The position numbers and the translations under genes are program-made. Shown piece by piece: positions 8,968 through 17,460 of a stretch of 64,000 nt of DNA (the stretch's first letter is position 1; every line of letters starts with the position of its first letter). The DNA is from Eubacterium_B sp034180045 (GTDB taxonomy: Bacteria > Bacillota > Clostridia > Peptostreptococcales > Anaerovoracaceae), in the NCBI GenBank assembly GCA_034180045.1, contig JAXFOY010000002.1, positions 17,701 through 81,700 on the forward strand, given 5' to 3'. Below the pieces are notes generated by a model, which ran no database searches, had not been told where the DNA came from, and saw only the letters and a program-made list of their open reading frames with translations.

Positions 8968-9013
8968 TTAATTTTAAGAATTTGTTTTAATAAATAGCAG
9001 TTTTCAGATATTA

Positions 9014-9080
9014 TGACCGAAAAAAGCATGATTTGACTGAAATCCTGTCGTTTTGACGGAAATACATACATGATGACGGA
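9014..9080 (+). promoter_or_regulatory. Four TGACNGA direct repeats, 20-bp period
   Basis: TGACCGA (9014-9020), TGACTGA (9034-9040), TGACGGA (9054-9060) and TGACGGA (9074-9080) recur at exactly 20-base intervals, about two helical turns, so all sites face the same side. The first three are followed by A-runs. LytTR regulators bind pairs of short direct repeats about 20-22 bp apart, and the next gene is a LytTR protein. An activator site for autoregulation is the likely reading. Confidence 0.72.
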
Positions 9081-9111
9081 GGATTATACATAAATTCATA
9101 AATCTTTAGTA

Positions 9112-9117
9112 TACAAT
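9112..9117 (+). promoter_or_regulatory. Candidate -10 of the LytTR gene
   Basis: TACAAT is followed at once by an overlapping TATAAA. No consensus -35 lies 16-18 bases upstream. The last TGACGGA repeat ends just above the -35 position, which fits an activator-dependent promoter. Confidence 0.4.
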
Positions 9118-9165
9118 ATAAACTGTATGTTAAAACTTTTAATCTGGGGAGTTCTAGGGGGATTT

Positions 9166-9507
9166 ATGGAAGAAAGATTTTTGGTTTATAAGACCAATAA
9201 GGTGGTGCGTAAGGTTGCTTTAGATGAAATACTCTATATTGAAAGCAGCGGCAGGCGCATAAAGCTTGAGACTGAAAACGAAAGCCTGCTATATTATGAG
9301 AAGATGTCTAATATTGCGGATGTGTTTGATGAACGTTTCTACAGACCGATGTCGTATTGCTATATAAATATGTCTAAGGTAAGATTGATGTCGAGCGGTA
9401 TAGTAAACTTTCACTGCGGCAAGGCGCTTGTGCTGTGCAGAGAGAGTTTTATAAGGGCAAAGAAGGCTTTTTATCTGTATCTGAGAAAAAAGGATTTTGG
9501 CGTTTGA
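9166..9507 (+). CDS. Stand-alone LytTR DNA-binding regulator
   Basis: The protein has 113 residues and is almost wholly a LytTR domain (VRKVALDEILYIESSGRRIKL, then FYRPMSYCYINMSKV). It lacks the receiver domain of AgrA/LytR response regulators. The ATG at 9166 is chosen because AGGGGGA sits seven bases upstream; an in-frame ATG at 9127 has no ribosome site. LytTR-only regulators often pair with a small membrane inhibitor (as in HdrRM and BrsRM of Streptococcus mutans), but none follows here: mscL is next. The phased repeats upstream suggest autoregulation. Its targets are unknown. Confidence 0.85.
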   Translation: MEERFLVYKTNKVVRKVALDEILYIESSGRRIKLETENESLLYYEKMSNIADVFDERFYRPMSYCYINMSKVRLMSSGIVNFHCGKALVLCRESFIRAKKAFYLYLRKKDFGV

Positions 9508-9617
9508 TTTTTTACTTGTATTTTTCTTTTTTCTTGTTAGAATATAGGTTGGGCATTTATTAATTGCCTATAATTAAATTGGAATAAAAGTGATTAGAGA
9601 TTTGAAAGGAGAACTTT

Positions 9618-9995
9618 ATGAAAAGTTTTATGAAAGAATTTAAGGAATTTATTACTAAAGGAAATGTGATGAGCATGGCTGTCGGTATCATCATAGGCGG
9701 TGCATTCACAGCTATCGTTAATTCGCTGGTAGGAGATATCATAGGACCGCTTCTCGGTATGATTTTGGGAGGTATAGATTTTTCAGGAATAACATTGACT
9801 GTCGGAGATGCAAATTTGCTTGTAGGTAAGTTTATCCAAGCTGTAATAATGTTCCTTATGACTGCCTTAGTAGTCTTCGTGATGATGAAGGGATTCAATA
9901 AGTTTGCAGCTAAAAAAGAAGAACCTGCATCTGAGCCTGAACCGTCAGATGAAGTTAAGCTTCTTATGGAAATTAGAGATGCACTGAACAAATAG
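9618..9995 (+). CDS. mscL: Large-conductance mechanosensitive channel
   Basis: Homopentameric emergency valve that opens under membrane tension during osmotic downshift. The 125 residues show the amphipathic N-terminus (FKEFITKGNVMSMAVGIIIG), the first helix with the pore lining (AFTAIVNSLVGDIIGP), a short external loop, the second helix (FIQAVIMFLMTALVVFVMM) and the charged C-terminal bundle. GAAAGGAGAAC precedes the ATG. It is a single gene, followed by the promoter of the rimP operon. Confidence 0.96.
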   Translation: MKSFMKEFKEFITKGNVMSMAVGIIIGGAFTAIVNSLVGDIIGPLLGMILGGIDFSGITLTVGDANLLVGKFIQAVIMFLMTALVVFVMMKGFNKFAAKKEEPASEPEPSDEVKLLMEIRDALNK

Positions 9996-10007
9996 TTCAC
10001 GCATAGT

Positions 10008-10036
10008 TTGACATAATATCACGCATATGATATTAT
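10008..10036 (+). promoter_or_regulatory. Promoter of the rimP-nusA-infB operon
   Basis: TTGACA (10008-10013), a 17-base spacer and TATTAT (10031-10036) with an extended TGA just before the -10. A TATAAT three bases further on would need a 20-base spacer and is less likely. Transcription would start near 10043, ahead of the leader hairpin. Confidence 0.75.
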
Positions 10037-10061
10037 AATATCAATCGATAATTCTTTTACT

Positions 10062-10086
10062 AAAGAGTGGGGTCTTCCCACTCTTT
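10062..10086 (+). promoter_or_regulatory. Leader hairpin before rimP
   Basis: A perfect 10-base stem (AAAGAGTGGG with CCCACTCTTT) encloses a five-base loop, 20 bases before the rimP start. The following T-tract is interrupted by AAG, so termination would be weak. Similar GAGTGGG/CCCACTC hairpins are, from memory, common before ylxS/rimP in Firmicutes. It may be an attenuator sensed by NusA, the second gene of the operon. Confidence 0.6.
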
Positions 10087-10106
10087 AAGTTTTGTATAGG
10101 TAAAAA

Positions 10107-10571
10107 ATGTCAAAGAAAAAAATTACAGTAATAACTGAAGAACTAATTTCAGAATTCCTCAAAGACAGGAATTTATTGCTCTGGTCATGCGAATTTGTCA
10201 AAGAAGGACCGGATTATTTTCTGCGTGTATATATAGATAAGGAAGACGGATATATAAGCACTCAGGAATGTGAAGATGTCAGCAGGTTTCTGTCAGAAAA
10301 ACTTGACGAACAGGATTTAATCGAAAGAGAATATTATCTTGAAGTAAGTTCTCCGGGAATGGACAGAGAGTTGACCAAACGAGAACATTTTGACAGATAT
10401 AGAGGAAGCTTAGTTGAATTAAAACTATATAAACCTCTAAATGGAAGTAAACAATTTGAAGGGTACTTAGTTTCAATGGAAGAGGGCATTATTACAGTCC
10501 TTGTAGATGATGAAGAAATTAAACTTTCTAAGGAACAAATTGCCAAAGTAAATTTAGCAGTGGTTTTTTAG
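10107..10571 (+). CDS. rimP: Ribosome maturation factor RimP
   Basis: Assists late assembly of the 30S subunit. The 154 residues match the family: the N-terminal alpha/beta domain with EFVKEGPDYFLRVYIDKEDG and SQECEDVSRFLSEKLD-like features, the signature YLEVSSPGMDREL near residues 77-89, and a C-terminal SH3-like domain (FEGYLVSMEEGIITVLVDDEEIKL). It is the first gene of the rimP-nusA-ylxR-ylxQ-infB-rbfA operon and lies 31 bases before nusA. The ribosome site is weak (ATAGGTAAAAA). Confidence 0.94.
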   Translation: MSKKKITVITEELISEFLKDRNLLLWSCEFVKEGPDYFLRVYIDKEDGYISTQECEDVSRFLSEKLDEQDLIEREYYLEVSSPGMDRELTKREHFDRYRGSLVELKLYKPLNGSKQFEGYLVSMEEGIITVLVDDEEIKLSKEQIAKVNLAVVF

Positions 10572-10602
10572 CAGGTCAGATAGCAAGTAGGAGGGTTAAA
10601 AA

Positions 10603-11748
10603 ATGAACAGAGAGTTTATAGAAGCGCTCGATCAGCTGGAAGCAGAAAAACACATAGAAAAAAGAGTTCTTCTTGAGGCGATTGAGGCGGCTTTAGTGGC
10701 GGCGTATAGGCGTAATTACAGCAGCGCAAACAATATGAATGTTGACAATGTAAGAGTCTATATTGATTCCGAGTCGGGAGATATTGCGGTACTGTCTAAG
10801 CTTGAAGTAGTTGAAGAAGTAATTGACGAAAACCGTGAAATAAGTCTTGAAGACGCTCGTGAAATAGATGCAAGATATGAGATAGGCGATGCTATTGAGT
10901 TCGCTGTAACGCCGGAGGATTTCGGCAGAATTGCCGCACAGACAGCAAAACAAGTAGTTGTGCAGAGAATAAGAGAAGCTGAACGCTCAATGATATATGA
11001 CGACTTCAAAAATCGTATGTACGACTTGGTAACGGGAATCGTGCACAGAAAGAGCGGAACAACACTTTTCGTTGACCTTGGACATACTGAGGCGATATTG
11101 CCGCCTAGAGAACAGGTGCCGGGTGAACATTTTAATGTAAATGACAGACTTAAGGCGTTTATAATGGATGTTAAACACAGCCTAAAGGGACCGCAGATTT
11201 TCCTGTCGCGTTCACATCCAGGACTTGTCAAGAAGCTATTTGAACTTGAGGTACCTGAACTTCAAGACGGTACAGTAGAGATAAAGTCAATAGCAAGAGA
11301 AGCGGGGTCGAGAACAAAGATGACCGTTTATACGGAGTTTGAAAATGTCGATCCTGTCGGCGCATGTGTCGGAAATCGCGGGACAAGAGTGCAGTCTGTC
11401 GTAAATGAGCTTGACGGGGAAAAAATAGATATCATTCCGTGGAGCGACGTACCGGAAGAACTTATAGCAAACGTTTTGAGTCCGGCTAAAGTAGAAGATG
11501 TATTTATAATTGCAGACAGTGATGATGAAAAATCAGCAGTTGTAGTTGTCCCTGATTACCAGCTTTCACTTGCAATAGGAAAAGAGGGGCAAAATGTAAG
11601 GCTTGCGGCTAAGGTTTGCGGATGGAAAATAGATATAAAGAGTCACTCTCAGTATTATCAAGATGACAATTCAGATGATATATGCCATGTCGAAGAAGTC
11701 TCGGCTTACGATGATTCAGACGATATGGGGGTTATCGAACTTGAATAA
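10603..11748 (+). CDS. nusA: Transcription termination/antitermination factor NusA
   Basis: Binds RNA polymerase and modulates pausing, termination and antitermination. The 381 residues hold the N-terminal polymerase-binding domain (1-125), an S1 domain beginning at MYDLVTGIVHRKSGTTLFVD (about 135-200) and two KH domains with VGNRGTRVQSVVNEL and AIGKEGQNVRLAA. It has no C-terminal acidic repeats, as is normal for Firmicutes. A consensus GTAGGAGGG precedes the ATG. Its last codons overlap the ylxR start. Confidence 0.96.
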   Translation: MNREFIEALDQLEAEKHIEKRVLLEAIEAALVAAYRRNYSSANNMNVDNVRVYIDSESGDIAVLSKLEVVEEVIDENREISLEDAREIDARYEIGDAIEFAVTPEDFGRIAAQTAKQVVVQRIREAERSMIYDDFKNRMYDLVTGIVHRKSGTTLFVDLGHTEAILPPREQVPGEHFNVNDRLKAFIMDVKHSLKGPQIFLSRSHPGLVKKLFELEVPELQDGTVEIKSIAREAGSRTKMTVYTEFENVDPVGACVGNRGTRVQSVVNELDGEKIDIIPWSDVPEELIANVLSPAKVEDVFIIADSDDEKSAVVVVPDYQLSLAIGKEGQNVRLAAKVCGWKIDIKSHSQYYQDDNSDDICHVEEVSAYDDSDDMGVIELE

Positions 11749-12010
11749 AAAACAACCGATGCGAAGGTGTATAGCTTGTATGGAGTCCAAACCTCAAAAG
11801 GAGCTATTTAGGATTGTAGATGATGCAGGCAAAATATGTTTTGACTTTGACGGTAATAAAACGGGCAGGGGAGCATATCTTTGCAAGAGTTCAAGCTGTT
11901 TTGCCCTGGCAGATAAAAAAAGAGCCTTTGCAAGAGCATTTAAGCACAATGTGAGTCGAGAGAATCTTGATGAACTAAAAGGAGAATTTGATGAAAAACT
12001 CCAAATTTAG
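11741..12010 (+). CDS. ylxR: YlxR/RnpM family RNA-binding protein
   Basis: Small protein of the nusA-infB operon; in Bacillus subtilis the homologue (RnpM) binds and modulates RNase P. The motif PMRRCIACMESKPQKEL opens the protein, and the basic face GRGAYLC follows. The start is probably the TTG at 11741, inside the end of nusA, with a G-rich site (GGGGG) about ten bases before it. It gives 89 residues, normal for the family. The first ATG (11759) would cut into the conserved N-terminus and has no ribosome site. Confidence 0.88.
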   Translation: MNKKQPMRRCIACMESKPQKELFRIVDDAGKICFDFDGNKTGRGAYLCKSSSCFALADKKRAFARAFKHNVSRENLDELKGEFDEKLQI

Positions 12011-12338
12011 AAGCTATATGGGCTTTGCTGCAAGATCGGGGAATCTGCAAACGGGATATAACACAGCTTTGCTTCTTATATCAAAGCGTAAGGCGAAGCT
12101 GCTTATTGTCGCCGAAGATGTTGGAGAAAACACGAGAAGTAAAATGATACAAAAATGTATCAGTAATAATATAAAATACAGGATTTTCGGGAAAGCCGAA
12201 GAACTATCACAGATTACAGGAAATATAGATAAGGGTATATTTGCTATCATAGATAGAGGTTTTGCTGAAAGCATATGTAAGGAGATTGACATTATTCAAT
12301 CAGAAAAGGAGGTGTCTAATGGCAATAAAAGTATTTGA
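11991..12338 (+). CDS. ylxQ: L7Ae-family RNA-binding protein YlxQ
   Basis: A 115-residue kink-turn RNA-binding protein of the L7Ae/L30e fold, an operon partner of infB. The core GFAARSGNLQTGYNTALLLI and the segment KLLIVAEDVGENTRSKM match the family. ATG 11991 follows AAAGGAGAATTTG and overlaps the end of ylxR by 20 bases. Its own end overlaps infB by another 20 bases, so these genes are tightly coupled. The exact RNA target is not known from sequence. Confidence 0.88.
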   Translation: MKNSKFRSYMGFAARSGNLQTGYNTALLLISKRKAKLLIVAEDVGENTRSKMIQKCISNNIKYRIFGKAEELSQITGNIDKGIFAIIDRGFAESICKEIDIIQSEKEVSNGNKSI

Positions 12339-15111
12339 ACTTGCCCGTGAGATGTCTATTCAAAGCAAGGAACTTTTGGAAAAGGCTGCGGGAATGGGAA
12401 TTGAGCTTAAAAGTCATATGAGCACATTAACCGATGGAGATGTGGCAAAACTAAAGTCTGCATTAAGTAATGGTGAAGAAAAAAATAAAACGGTCGGTAC
12501 TGCCGGAGCGACACAAGGTGCCAGGAAGCGTTTGCCTATTGGCAGACCTATAGTTGATGATGCATATTTTGCAAACAGAAATAAATCAAATGAACAGGAC
12601 GCTCCAAAGGAAAACACTCCTAAAGTACTTAAGGAATCAAATAAAGAGAATATGGCGGAAGTTAGCAAAAAGGAAGTGCCTTTTAAGGAGACTCAGAAGG
12701 AAAAAGATGTACACGAAAAGAATGTGCAGAAAAAGGCTAAGGCAAAGCCTGTAGAAACTCCTAAGTCGGAAGACATAAAAAATAATAATGATACGGAAAG
12801 AAGACCTATAGGTGTCAAAATTATTAAAAAGGCTGAAGAGGTAAATCAGGAAGAGGAGAGAGAAAAAAAGAGAAGAGAAGCTGCAAGAGCAGCGCAGCAA
12901 AACCTTTCTCGTCAAGATGGAAACAGAAGAAACTCCGATAAAAATTCTGATAACAAAAGAAATAACGACGGCAAAAAGCGTGATGCTAAATTCAACAAAG
13001 ATGCAAGAAGCGGTCGCGATGCCAGAAATGACAGATACGACAAGGGTGAGAGAAGCGATACCGGTGCTCATCGTGATTCTTCCGGCTCAAGATTCAATAA
13101 AGACGGTAGAGGTCAAGGCGGTAATTTCAAGTCTCAAGATAGAGACCGCAAAAGAACATCGGGTGGCGTAGCTGATGTAAAGCCTGACTTTAATAAAAGA
13201 GATGACAAGAAAAAATTCAATGATAAAAAAGAAAAACACAGCAAATTTGACAAGCTGGAAAGAAAATCGCTGGAAAAGCAAGTTAAGAATAAACATACCA
13301 AGTATAAGAATAATAATGTAGATGTAGAACCTCAGGTTGTAGAGGAAGCTTTGCCGGAAGGAACTATAGTACTTAATGTACCTATCACAGTCGCAGGCTT
13401 CTGTGAGCAAACGGAAGTTTCCACATCAAAGGTTATTATGTCATTGATGAAGCTTGGAATCATGGCAAATATCAATCAAAATATAGATGAAGATACGGTT
13501 ATGATTCTTGCAGAAGAAATAGGTATAAGCGTTCATATCGGTAAGGTTGAAGAAGAAGCCGAAGAAATAGGACTAGAGGTATTTGAAGACGATGAAAAAG
13601 ATTTGAAGCCAAGACCACCTATCATTACGGTTATGGGTCATGTCGATCACGGAAAAACATCTCTCCTTGATGCGATAAGAAAGACAAATGTCACTTCAAG
13701 CGAATCCGGCGGTATTACTCAGCACATAGGTGCTTCGGAAGTTAATATTAAAGGGCAGAAAATTGTATTTTTGGATACTCCTGGGCACGAGGCGTTTACA
13801 GCTATGCGTGCAAGAGGCGCACATATTACTGATATAGCAGTTTTAGTTGTTGCGGCAGATGACGGAGTTATGCCTCAGACGATAGAGTCAATAAGTCACG
13901 CAAAGGCGGCGGGAGTTCCTATTATAGTCGCTATTAATAAAATGGATAAGCCGGGTGTAAACCCTGACAGAGTTAAGCAGGAGCTGTCCGAACACAATGT
14001 ATTGGTAGAAGAATGGGGCGGAGATGTAATAACCGTACCTGTCTCGGCAAAGACCGGTGACGGTATTATGAATTTGCTGGAAATGATTCTATTACAGGCT
14101 GAAGTCCTGGAATTAAAGGCAAATCCGCACAGACTTGCGTTAGGCTCCGTTATAGAAGCAAGGCTTGATAAATCAAAGGGACCTGTAGCTACACTTCTGG
14201 TCACGAACGGAACGCTGGAGAGTGGACAAAGCATAGTTGCCGGAACTTGTTCGGGAAGAATTCGTTTAATGACCGACTTTAAGGGTAAAACAATTAAGAA
14301 AGCCGGTCCTGCGACGGCAGTCGAAATCTTAGGTCTCACTGATGTTCCTCAGGCAGGAGATGAGTTTAATGCCGTAAAAGAAGACAAGATTGCAAGAGAC
14401 ATCGCTGAGAAGAGAAAAGAGAAACTTAGAGAAGAAGTACTTGCAAGGAACTCAAGCACCACATTGGAGAAGCTGTTCAGCCAGATTCAGGAGGGTGAAG
14501 TTAAGGAACTTAACCTTATTATCAAGGGAGATGTGCAAGGCTCAATCGGCGCTTTGGTGTCATCTTTAGAAAAGTTGAACAATGAAGATGTTAAGGTTAA
14601 TATAATTCATACGGGCGTCGGCACGGTAAATGAATCCGATATAATGCTTGCAGGAACTTCAGGCGCGGTAATAATAGGATTTAATGTTAGACCTAGCACT
14701 AATGTGCAGGCTTTAGCAGATAGAGAAGATATACAGATTAGAACCTACAGAGTAATATACGATGTAATTGATGATGTAGAAAATGCCATGAAAGGTATGC
14801 TTGATCCTGAATTCAAGGAAGAAATCCTTGGTAAGGTTGAAATACGAAATACCTTTAAGGTTCCTAACGTAGGCATCATCGGCGGGGCTTACGTAACGGA
14901 AGGTAAGGTTCAGCGTAACGCGGAAGTTAGACTTGTTAGAGACGGCATAGTTATACATGAAGGCAAAATATCATCGCTTAAGAGATTTAAGGATGATGCT
15001 AAGGAAGTCGCACAAGGATACGAATGTGGTATAGGTATAGAGAATTATAACGATATAAAAGAGGGTGATATAATTGAATGCTTCCACATGGTTGAAATAG
15101 AGCGAAAGTAA
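12319..15111 (+). CDS. infB: Translation initiation factor IF-2
   Basis: GTPase that brings initiator tRNA to the 30S subunit and promotes 50S joining. The ATG at 12319 is preceded by AAAGGAGGTG. An IF2-N domain (MAIKVFELAREMSIQSKELL) is followed by a very charged low-complexity linker (about residues 90-330), rich in Asn, Arg, Lys and Asp. The G domain has GHVDHGKTS (441-449), DTPGHEAF and NKMDKPG, followed by domains II, III and the C-terminal fMet-tRNA domain. Its 930 residues fit a Clostridial IF-2 with a long linker. Confidence 0.96.
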   Translation: MAIKVFELAREMSIQSKELLEKAAGMGIELKSHMSTLTDGDVAKLKSALSNGEEKNKTVGTAGATQGARKRLPIGRPIVDDAYFANRNKSNEQDAPKENTPKVLKESNKENMAEVSKKEVPFKETQKEKDVHEKNVQKKAKAKPVETPKSEDIKNNNDTERRPIGVKIIKKAEEVNQEEEREKKRREAARAAQQNLSRQDGNRRNSDKNSDNKRNNDGKKRDAKFNKDARSGRDARNDRYDKGERSDTGAHRDSSGSRFNKDGRGQGGNFKSQDRDRKRTSGGVADVKPDFNKRDDKKKFNDKKEKHSKFDKLERKSLEKQVKNKHTKYKNNNVDVEPQVVEEALPEGTIVLNVPITVAGFCEQTEVSTSKVIMSLMKLGIMANINQNIDEDTVMILAEEIGISVHIGKVEEEAEEIGLEVFEDDEKDLKPRPPIITVMGHVDHGKTSLLDAIRKTNVTSSESGGITQHIGASEVNIKGQKIVFLDTPGHEAFTAMRARGAHITDIAVLVVAADDGVMPQTIESISHAKAAGVPIIVAINKMDKPGVNPDRVKQELSEHNVLVEEWGGDVITVPVSAKTGDGIMNLLEMILLQAEVLELKANPHRLALGSVIEARLDKSKGPVATLLVTNGTLESGQSIVAGTCSGRIRLMTDFKGKTIKKAGPATAVEILGLTDVPQAGDEFNAVKEDKIARDIAEKRKEKLREEVLARNSSTTLEKLFSQIQEGEVKELNLIIKGDVQGSIGALVSSLEKLNNEDVKVNIIHTGVGTVNESDIMLAGTSGAVIIGFNVRPSTNVQALADREDIQIRTYRVIYDVIDDVENAMKGMLDPEFKEEILGKVEIRNTFKVPNVGIIGGAYVTEGKVQRNAEVRLVRDGIVIHEGKISSLKRFKDDAKEVAQGYECGIGIENYNDIKEGDIIECFHMVEIERK

Positions 15112-15120
15112 TATAAATAG

Positions 15121-15145
15121 CTTAAGTCGCCTATGGCGGCTTAAG
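15121..15145 (+). other. Hairpin between infB and rbfA
   Basis: CTTAAGTCGCC (15121-15131) pairs with GGCGGCTTAAG (15135-15145) around a three-base loop, with one wobble pair. There is no T-run, so it is probably an mRNA-processing or stability element inside the operon rather than a terminator. Confidence 0.55.
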
Positions 15146-15162
15146 TGCTATATGGAGAATTT

Positions 15163-15570
15163 ATGGGAAAAGGATATAGAAAAGACAGGCTCGGAGAAGA
15201 AATCAAGAGAATAATAAGCGGTCTTTTGATTAGTGAAATCAAAGACCCACGCTTGGCAGGTAAGTTTATAAGCATAACGGATGTTGAAGTTACATCCGAT
15301 GGAAGCTATGCTACCTGTTATGTTACGGTTATGGCGTGTTCCTCGGGTAATGGAAGTATCGATTTTGATGACGAGCAAAAAAACAACGAAGAAAAGACAA
15401 ATGTCATAGAAGGTCTTAAGCACGCTTCGGGCCTTATGCGTAAGGAAATTGGTAAAAAGATGAAGATTAGACATATTCCGGAGCTTATTTTCAAAATTGA
15501 CAGTTCGATGGAATACGGAAATCACATTGAAAAAGTTATCAGGCAACTCGGAGAAAACAATGAAAAATAA
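15163..15570 (+). CDS. rbfA: 30S ribosome-binding factor A
   Basis: Cold-shock associated factor for 16S rRNA 5' end maturation. The 135 residues are a single KH-like domain: YRKDRLGEEIKRIISGLL, then IKDPRL, ITDVEVTSDGSYATCYVTV, and RIPEL-like HIPELIFKIDSSMEYG near the C-terminus. A ten-residue acidic insertion (DEQKNNEEKTN) sits in the loop before the last helix. The ATG at 15163 has GGAGA just upstream. It overlaps the next gene by 11 bases. Confidence 0.94.
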   Translation: MGKGYRKDRLGEEIKRIISGLLISEIKDPRLAGKFISITDVEVTSDGSYATCYVTVMACSSGNGSIDFDDEQKNNEEKTNVIEGLKHASGLMRKEIGKKMKIRHIPELIFKIDSSMEYGNHIEKVIRQLGENNEK

Positions 15571-16522
15571 TACTCTCAAAGAAATTGCAAATGTGATTAT
15601 TCAAAATGAGAGCTTCGCCCTTTATCCTCATACAAATATGGACGGGGATACTATGGGCTCTTGCTCCGCTCTTTGCATGGCATTAAGGCAGATGGGAAAA
15701 GAAGCATGGATTATAATTGATGAAAGCATCCCGGAAAATCTTGCTTTTTTGGACTATGGTTTGACGACAGAGGACGCGTCCTGCGCAAAAAATGTAGATG
15801 TTTCTCTTTGTATAGACTCGGGAGATATAAAGCGAATAGGCGCAAGAGGGGAACTTTTCAGCAGTGCAAAGATAAGTATATGTATAGATCATCACGAAAC
15901 AAGCGATTATTTTTGTGACTATAATTTTATTGAGCCTGAATCGGCAGCTACAGGGCAGATTATATATCTTCTGTTAAAAGAGTTGAAAATAAATTCAGAG
16001 GTAAGGATTGCAAATGCCATTTTTGCTGCAATTACAACAGACACAGGGAATTTTCAGTACTCGAATACGCAAAAGATTACACACGAGATTGTAGCGGAAC
16101 TGTTCGACTGGGGGCTTAAGCCGAACGAGGTGAGCATCAACATATATGAAAGTGACAGACTCGAAAGACTCAAAATTGAAGCACTTGCTATGGAAAAGAT
16201 GAGAAGCGAGTACGGCGGAAAACTCCTGCTTACATATGTAAGTCAGGAAATGCTTAGTGAGAGCGGTGCCGATATGTATGAAACCGATAGAATAGTCAAT
16301 CTGATGCGTTCTATAAAAGGGGCGGAAGTATCAGTGCTGATAAAAGAATATGAGAAAGACACAATTAAGCTCAGTATGCGCTCAAAGCAATATGTTGATG
16401 TTGCTAAGATATGCAGAACTTTTGGCGGCGGAGGTCATCAAAGAGCGGCAGGCGCTACTGTTTATTGCAGTTTATCTGAAGCTGTTTCACAAGTAATTGA
16501 GGCTTTAAGCAGAGAATTATAA
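15560..16522 (+). CDS. nrnA: DHH/DHHA1 phosphoesterase, NrnA-like oligoribonuclease
   Basis: Degrades very short RNA and dephosphorylates pAp in Bacillus. The DHH domain carries HTNMDGDTMGS near residues 20-31, CIDSGD near 90 and CIDHHE near 110, the metal ligands. The DHHA1 domain ends with FGGGGHQRAAGA near 292-303. The ATG at 15560 follows CGGAGAAAAC, and the gene then runs one base into truB. The position between rbfA and truB is the conserved Firmicute order. Specificity (NrnA or a pGpG/c-di-AMP phosphodiesterase) cannot be fixed from sequence alone. Confidence 0.92.
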   Translation: MKNNTLKEIANVIIQNESFALYPHTNMDGDTMGSCSALCMALRQMGKEAWIIIDESIPENLAFLDYGLTTEDASCAKNVDVSLCIDSGDIKRIGARGELFSSAKISICIDHHETSDYFCDYNFIEPESAATGQIIYLLLKELKINSEVRIANAIFAAITTDTGNFQYSNTQKITHEIVAELFDWGLKPNEVSINIYESDRLERLKIEALAMEKMRSEYGGKLLLTYVSQEMLSESGADMYETDRIVNLMRSIKGAEVSVLIKEYEKDTIKLSMRSKQYVDVAKICRTFGGGGHQRAAGATVYCSLSEAVSQVIEALSREL

Positions 16523-17460
16523 TGGACGGAATAATTAATATTTTTAAGCCTAAGGGTATGACTTCATTTGATGTAGTTGCTATAGTAAGGAAGAGCTGCG
16601 GCATAAAAAAGACAGGTCATTTAGGGACTCTTGATCCGATGGCTGAAGGTGTGCTTCCGGTAGCTGTAGGTAAAGCTACAAGAATTATGGACTATCTTGA
16701 CACGGATATAAAAGTCTATAAAGGACGTGCGATACTTGGTATAGAAACCGATACACTTGATATTTGGGGAGAAAAAATTGCGGAAACGGAAGTGTCAAAT
16801 GTCAGCCCAAATAGGCTCAAAGAAGTGATTTCAGGTTTTTGTGGAGTAATATCTCAGACTCCACCAATTTATTCTGCACTCAAAGTAAACGGGAAAAAAC
16901 TTTACGAGTATGCAAGAAAAGGCGAAAGCGTTGAAATCAAGAGCAGAGATACGTTTATCAAACAAGCTGAGCTCATTTCTTTTGACGGCAGAGAATTTGA
17001 ATTTCAAATTGCCTGCTCCAAAGGAACTTATATCAGAACTATTTGTTCAGATATTGGGAAGAAATTGGGTTGCGGCGCGGCTATGAGCAGTTTGACCAGG
17101 CTTAAATCGGGGTGTTTTGACATTTCTGATTCCGTAAGTGTAGAGCAGATACGAAATATGCCCATATCCGAAATCAAAAGGCATATGACAGCTGTAGATA
17201 CACCGCTTGCTCACTTCGGAAAGGCTTTGCTTTCCGACTGGGAAAGGCGGCTTTTCGTTAATGGAGTTGCGCTTAGACGGGAGCAGTGGGTAATGGAAGA
17301 ACTTCCAAGATTTGCAAGCGAAAAGTTTGCACTGCCGATTAAAGAGGAATTTGAACATTTTTATAGAGTATATGATAGAAGCGGTGTTTTTTTAGGCACG
17401 GCTATCGAAACAAACGGATTAATTAAAGCGGACAAGGTATTTTATAATGCAAATATTTGA
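16522..17460 (+). CDS. truB: tRNA pseudouridine-55 synthase
   Basis: Makes the T-loop pseudouridine at tRNA position 55. The catalytic motif GHLGTLDPMAEGVLPVAVG includes Asp38. KVYKGRAILGIETDTLDIWG and YEYARKGESVEIK follow, then the CSKGTYIRTICSDIG motif. The 312 residues include a short PUA-like C-terminus. It starts on the last base of nrnA and overlaps ribF by 14 bases. Confidence 0.95.
   Translation: MDGIINIFKPKGMTSFDVVAIVRKSCGIKKTGHLGTLDPMAEGVLPVAVGKATRIMDYLDTDIKVYKGRAILGIETDTLDIWGEKIAETEVSNVSPNRLKEVISGFCGVISQTPPIYSALKVNGKKLYEYARKGESVEIKSRDTFIKQAELISFDGREFEFQIACSKGTYIRTICSDIGKKLGCGAAMSSLTRLKSGCFDISDSVSVEQIRNMPISEIKRHMTAVDTPLAHFGKALLSDWERRLFVNGVALRREQWVMEELPRFASEKFALPIKEEFEHFYRVYDRSGVFLGTAIETNGLIKADKVFYNANI

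Larger units (their letters stand above)
8862..9165. other. Non-coding stretch before the LytTR gene
   Basis: This gap of about 300 bases contains a short open tail that ends at 8967 (see separate entry), then four direct repeats at 9014-9080 and a promoter-like -10 at 9112. I see no terminator with a T-run after sdpI. Confidence 0.6.

Noticed and set aside
9560..10000. A - strand frame opposite mscL
   Set aside because: It is the antisense of mscL, which has full channel motifs and a good ribosome site.
10034..10039. TATAAT as the -10 of the rimP promoter
   Set aside because: With the TTGACA at 10008 it needs a 20-base spacer; TATTAT at 10031 gives 17 bases and an extended TGA.
12780..13320. 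Repeat-like Asn/Arg/Asp segment in infB considered as a tandem repeat or CRISPR-like array
   Set aside because: There is no fixed repeat length or spacer; it is ordinary low complexity in the IF-2 linker.
12637..13410. Long - strand open frames opposite the IF-2 linker
   Set aside because: They mirror the Lys/Arg/Asn/Asp-rich low-complexity linker of infB, lack ribosome sites and have Leu/Phe/Ser-biased products typical of antisense shadows.
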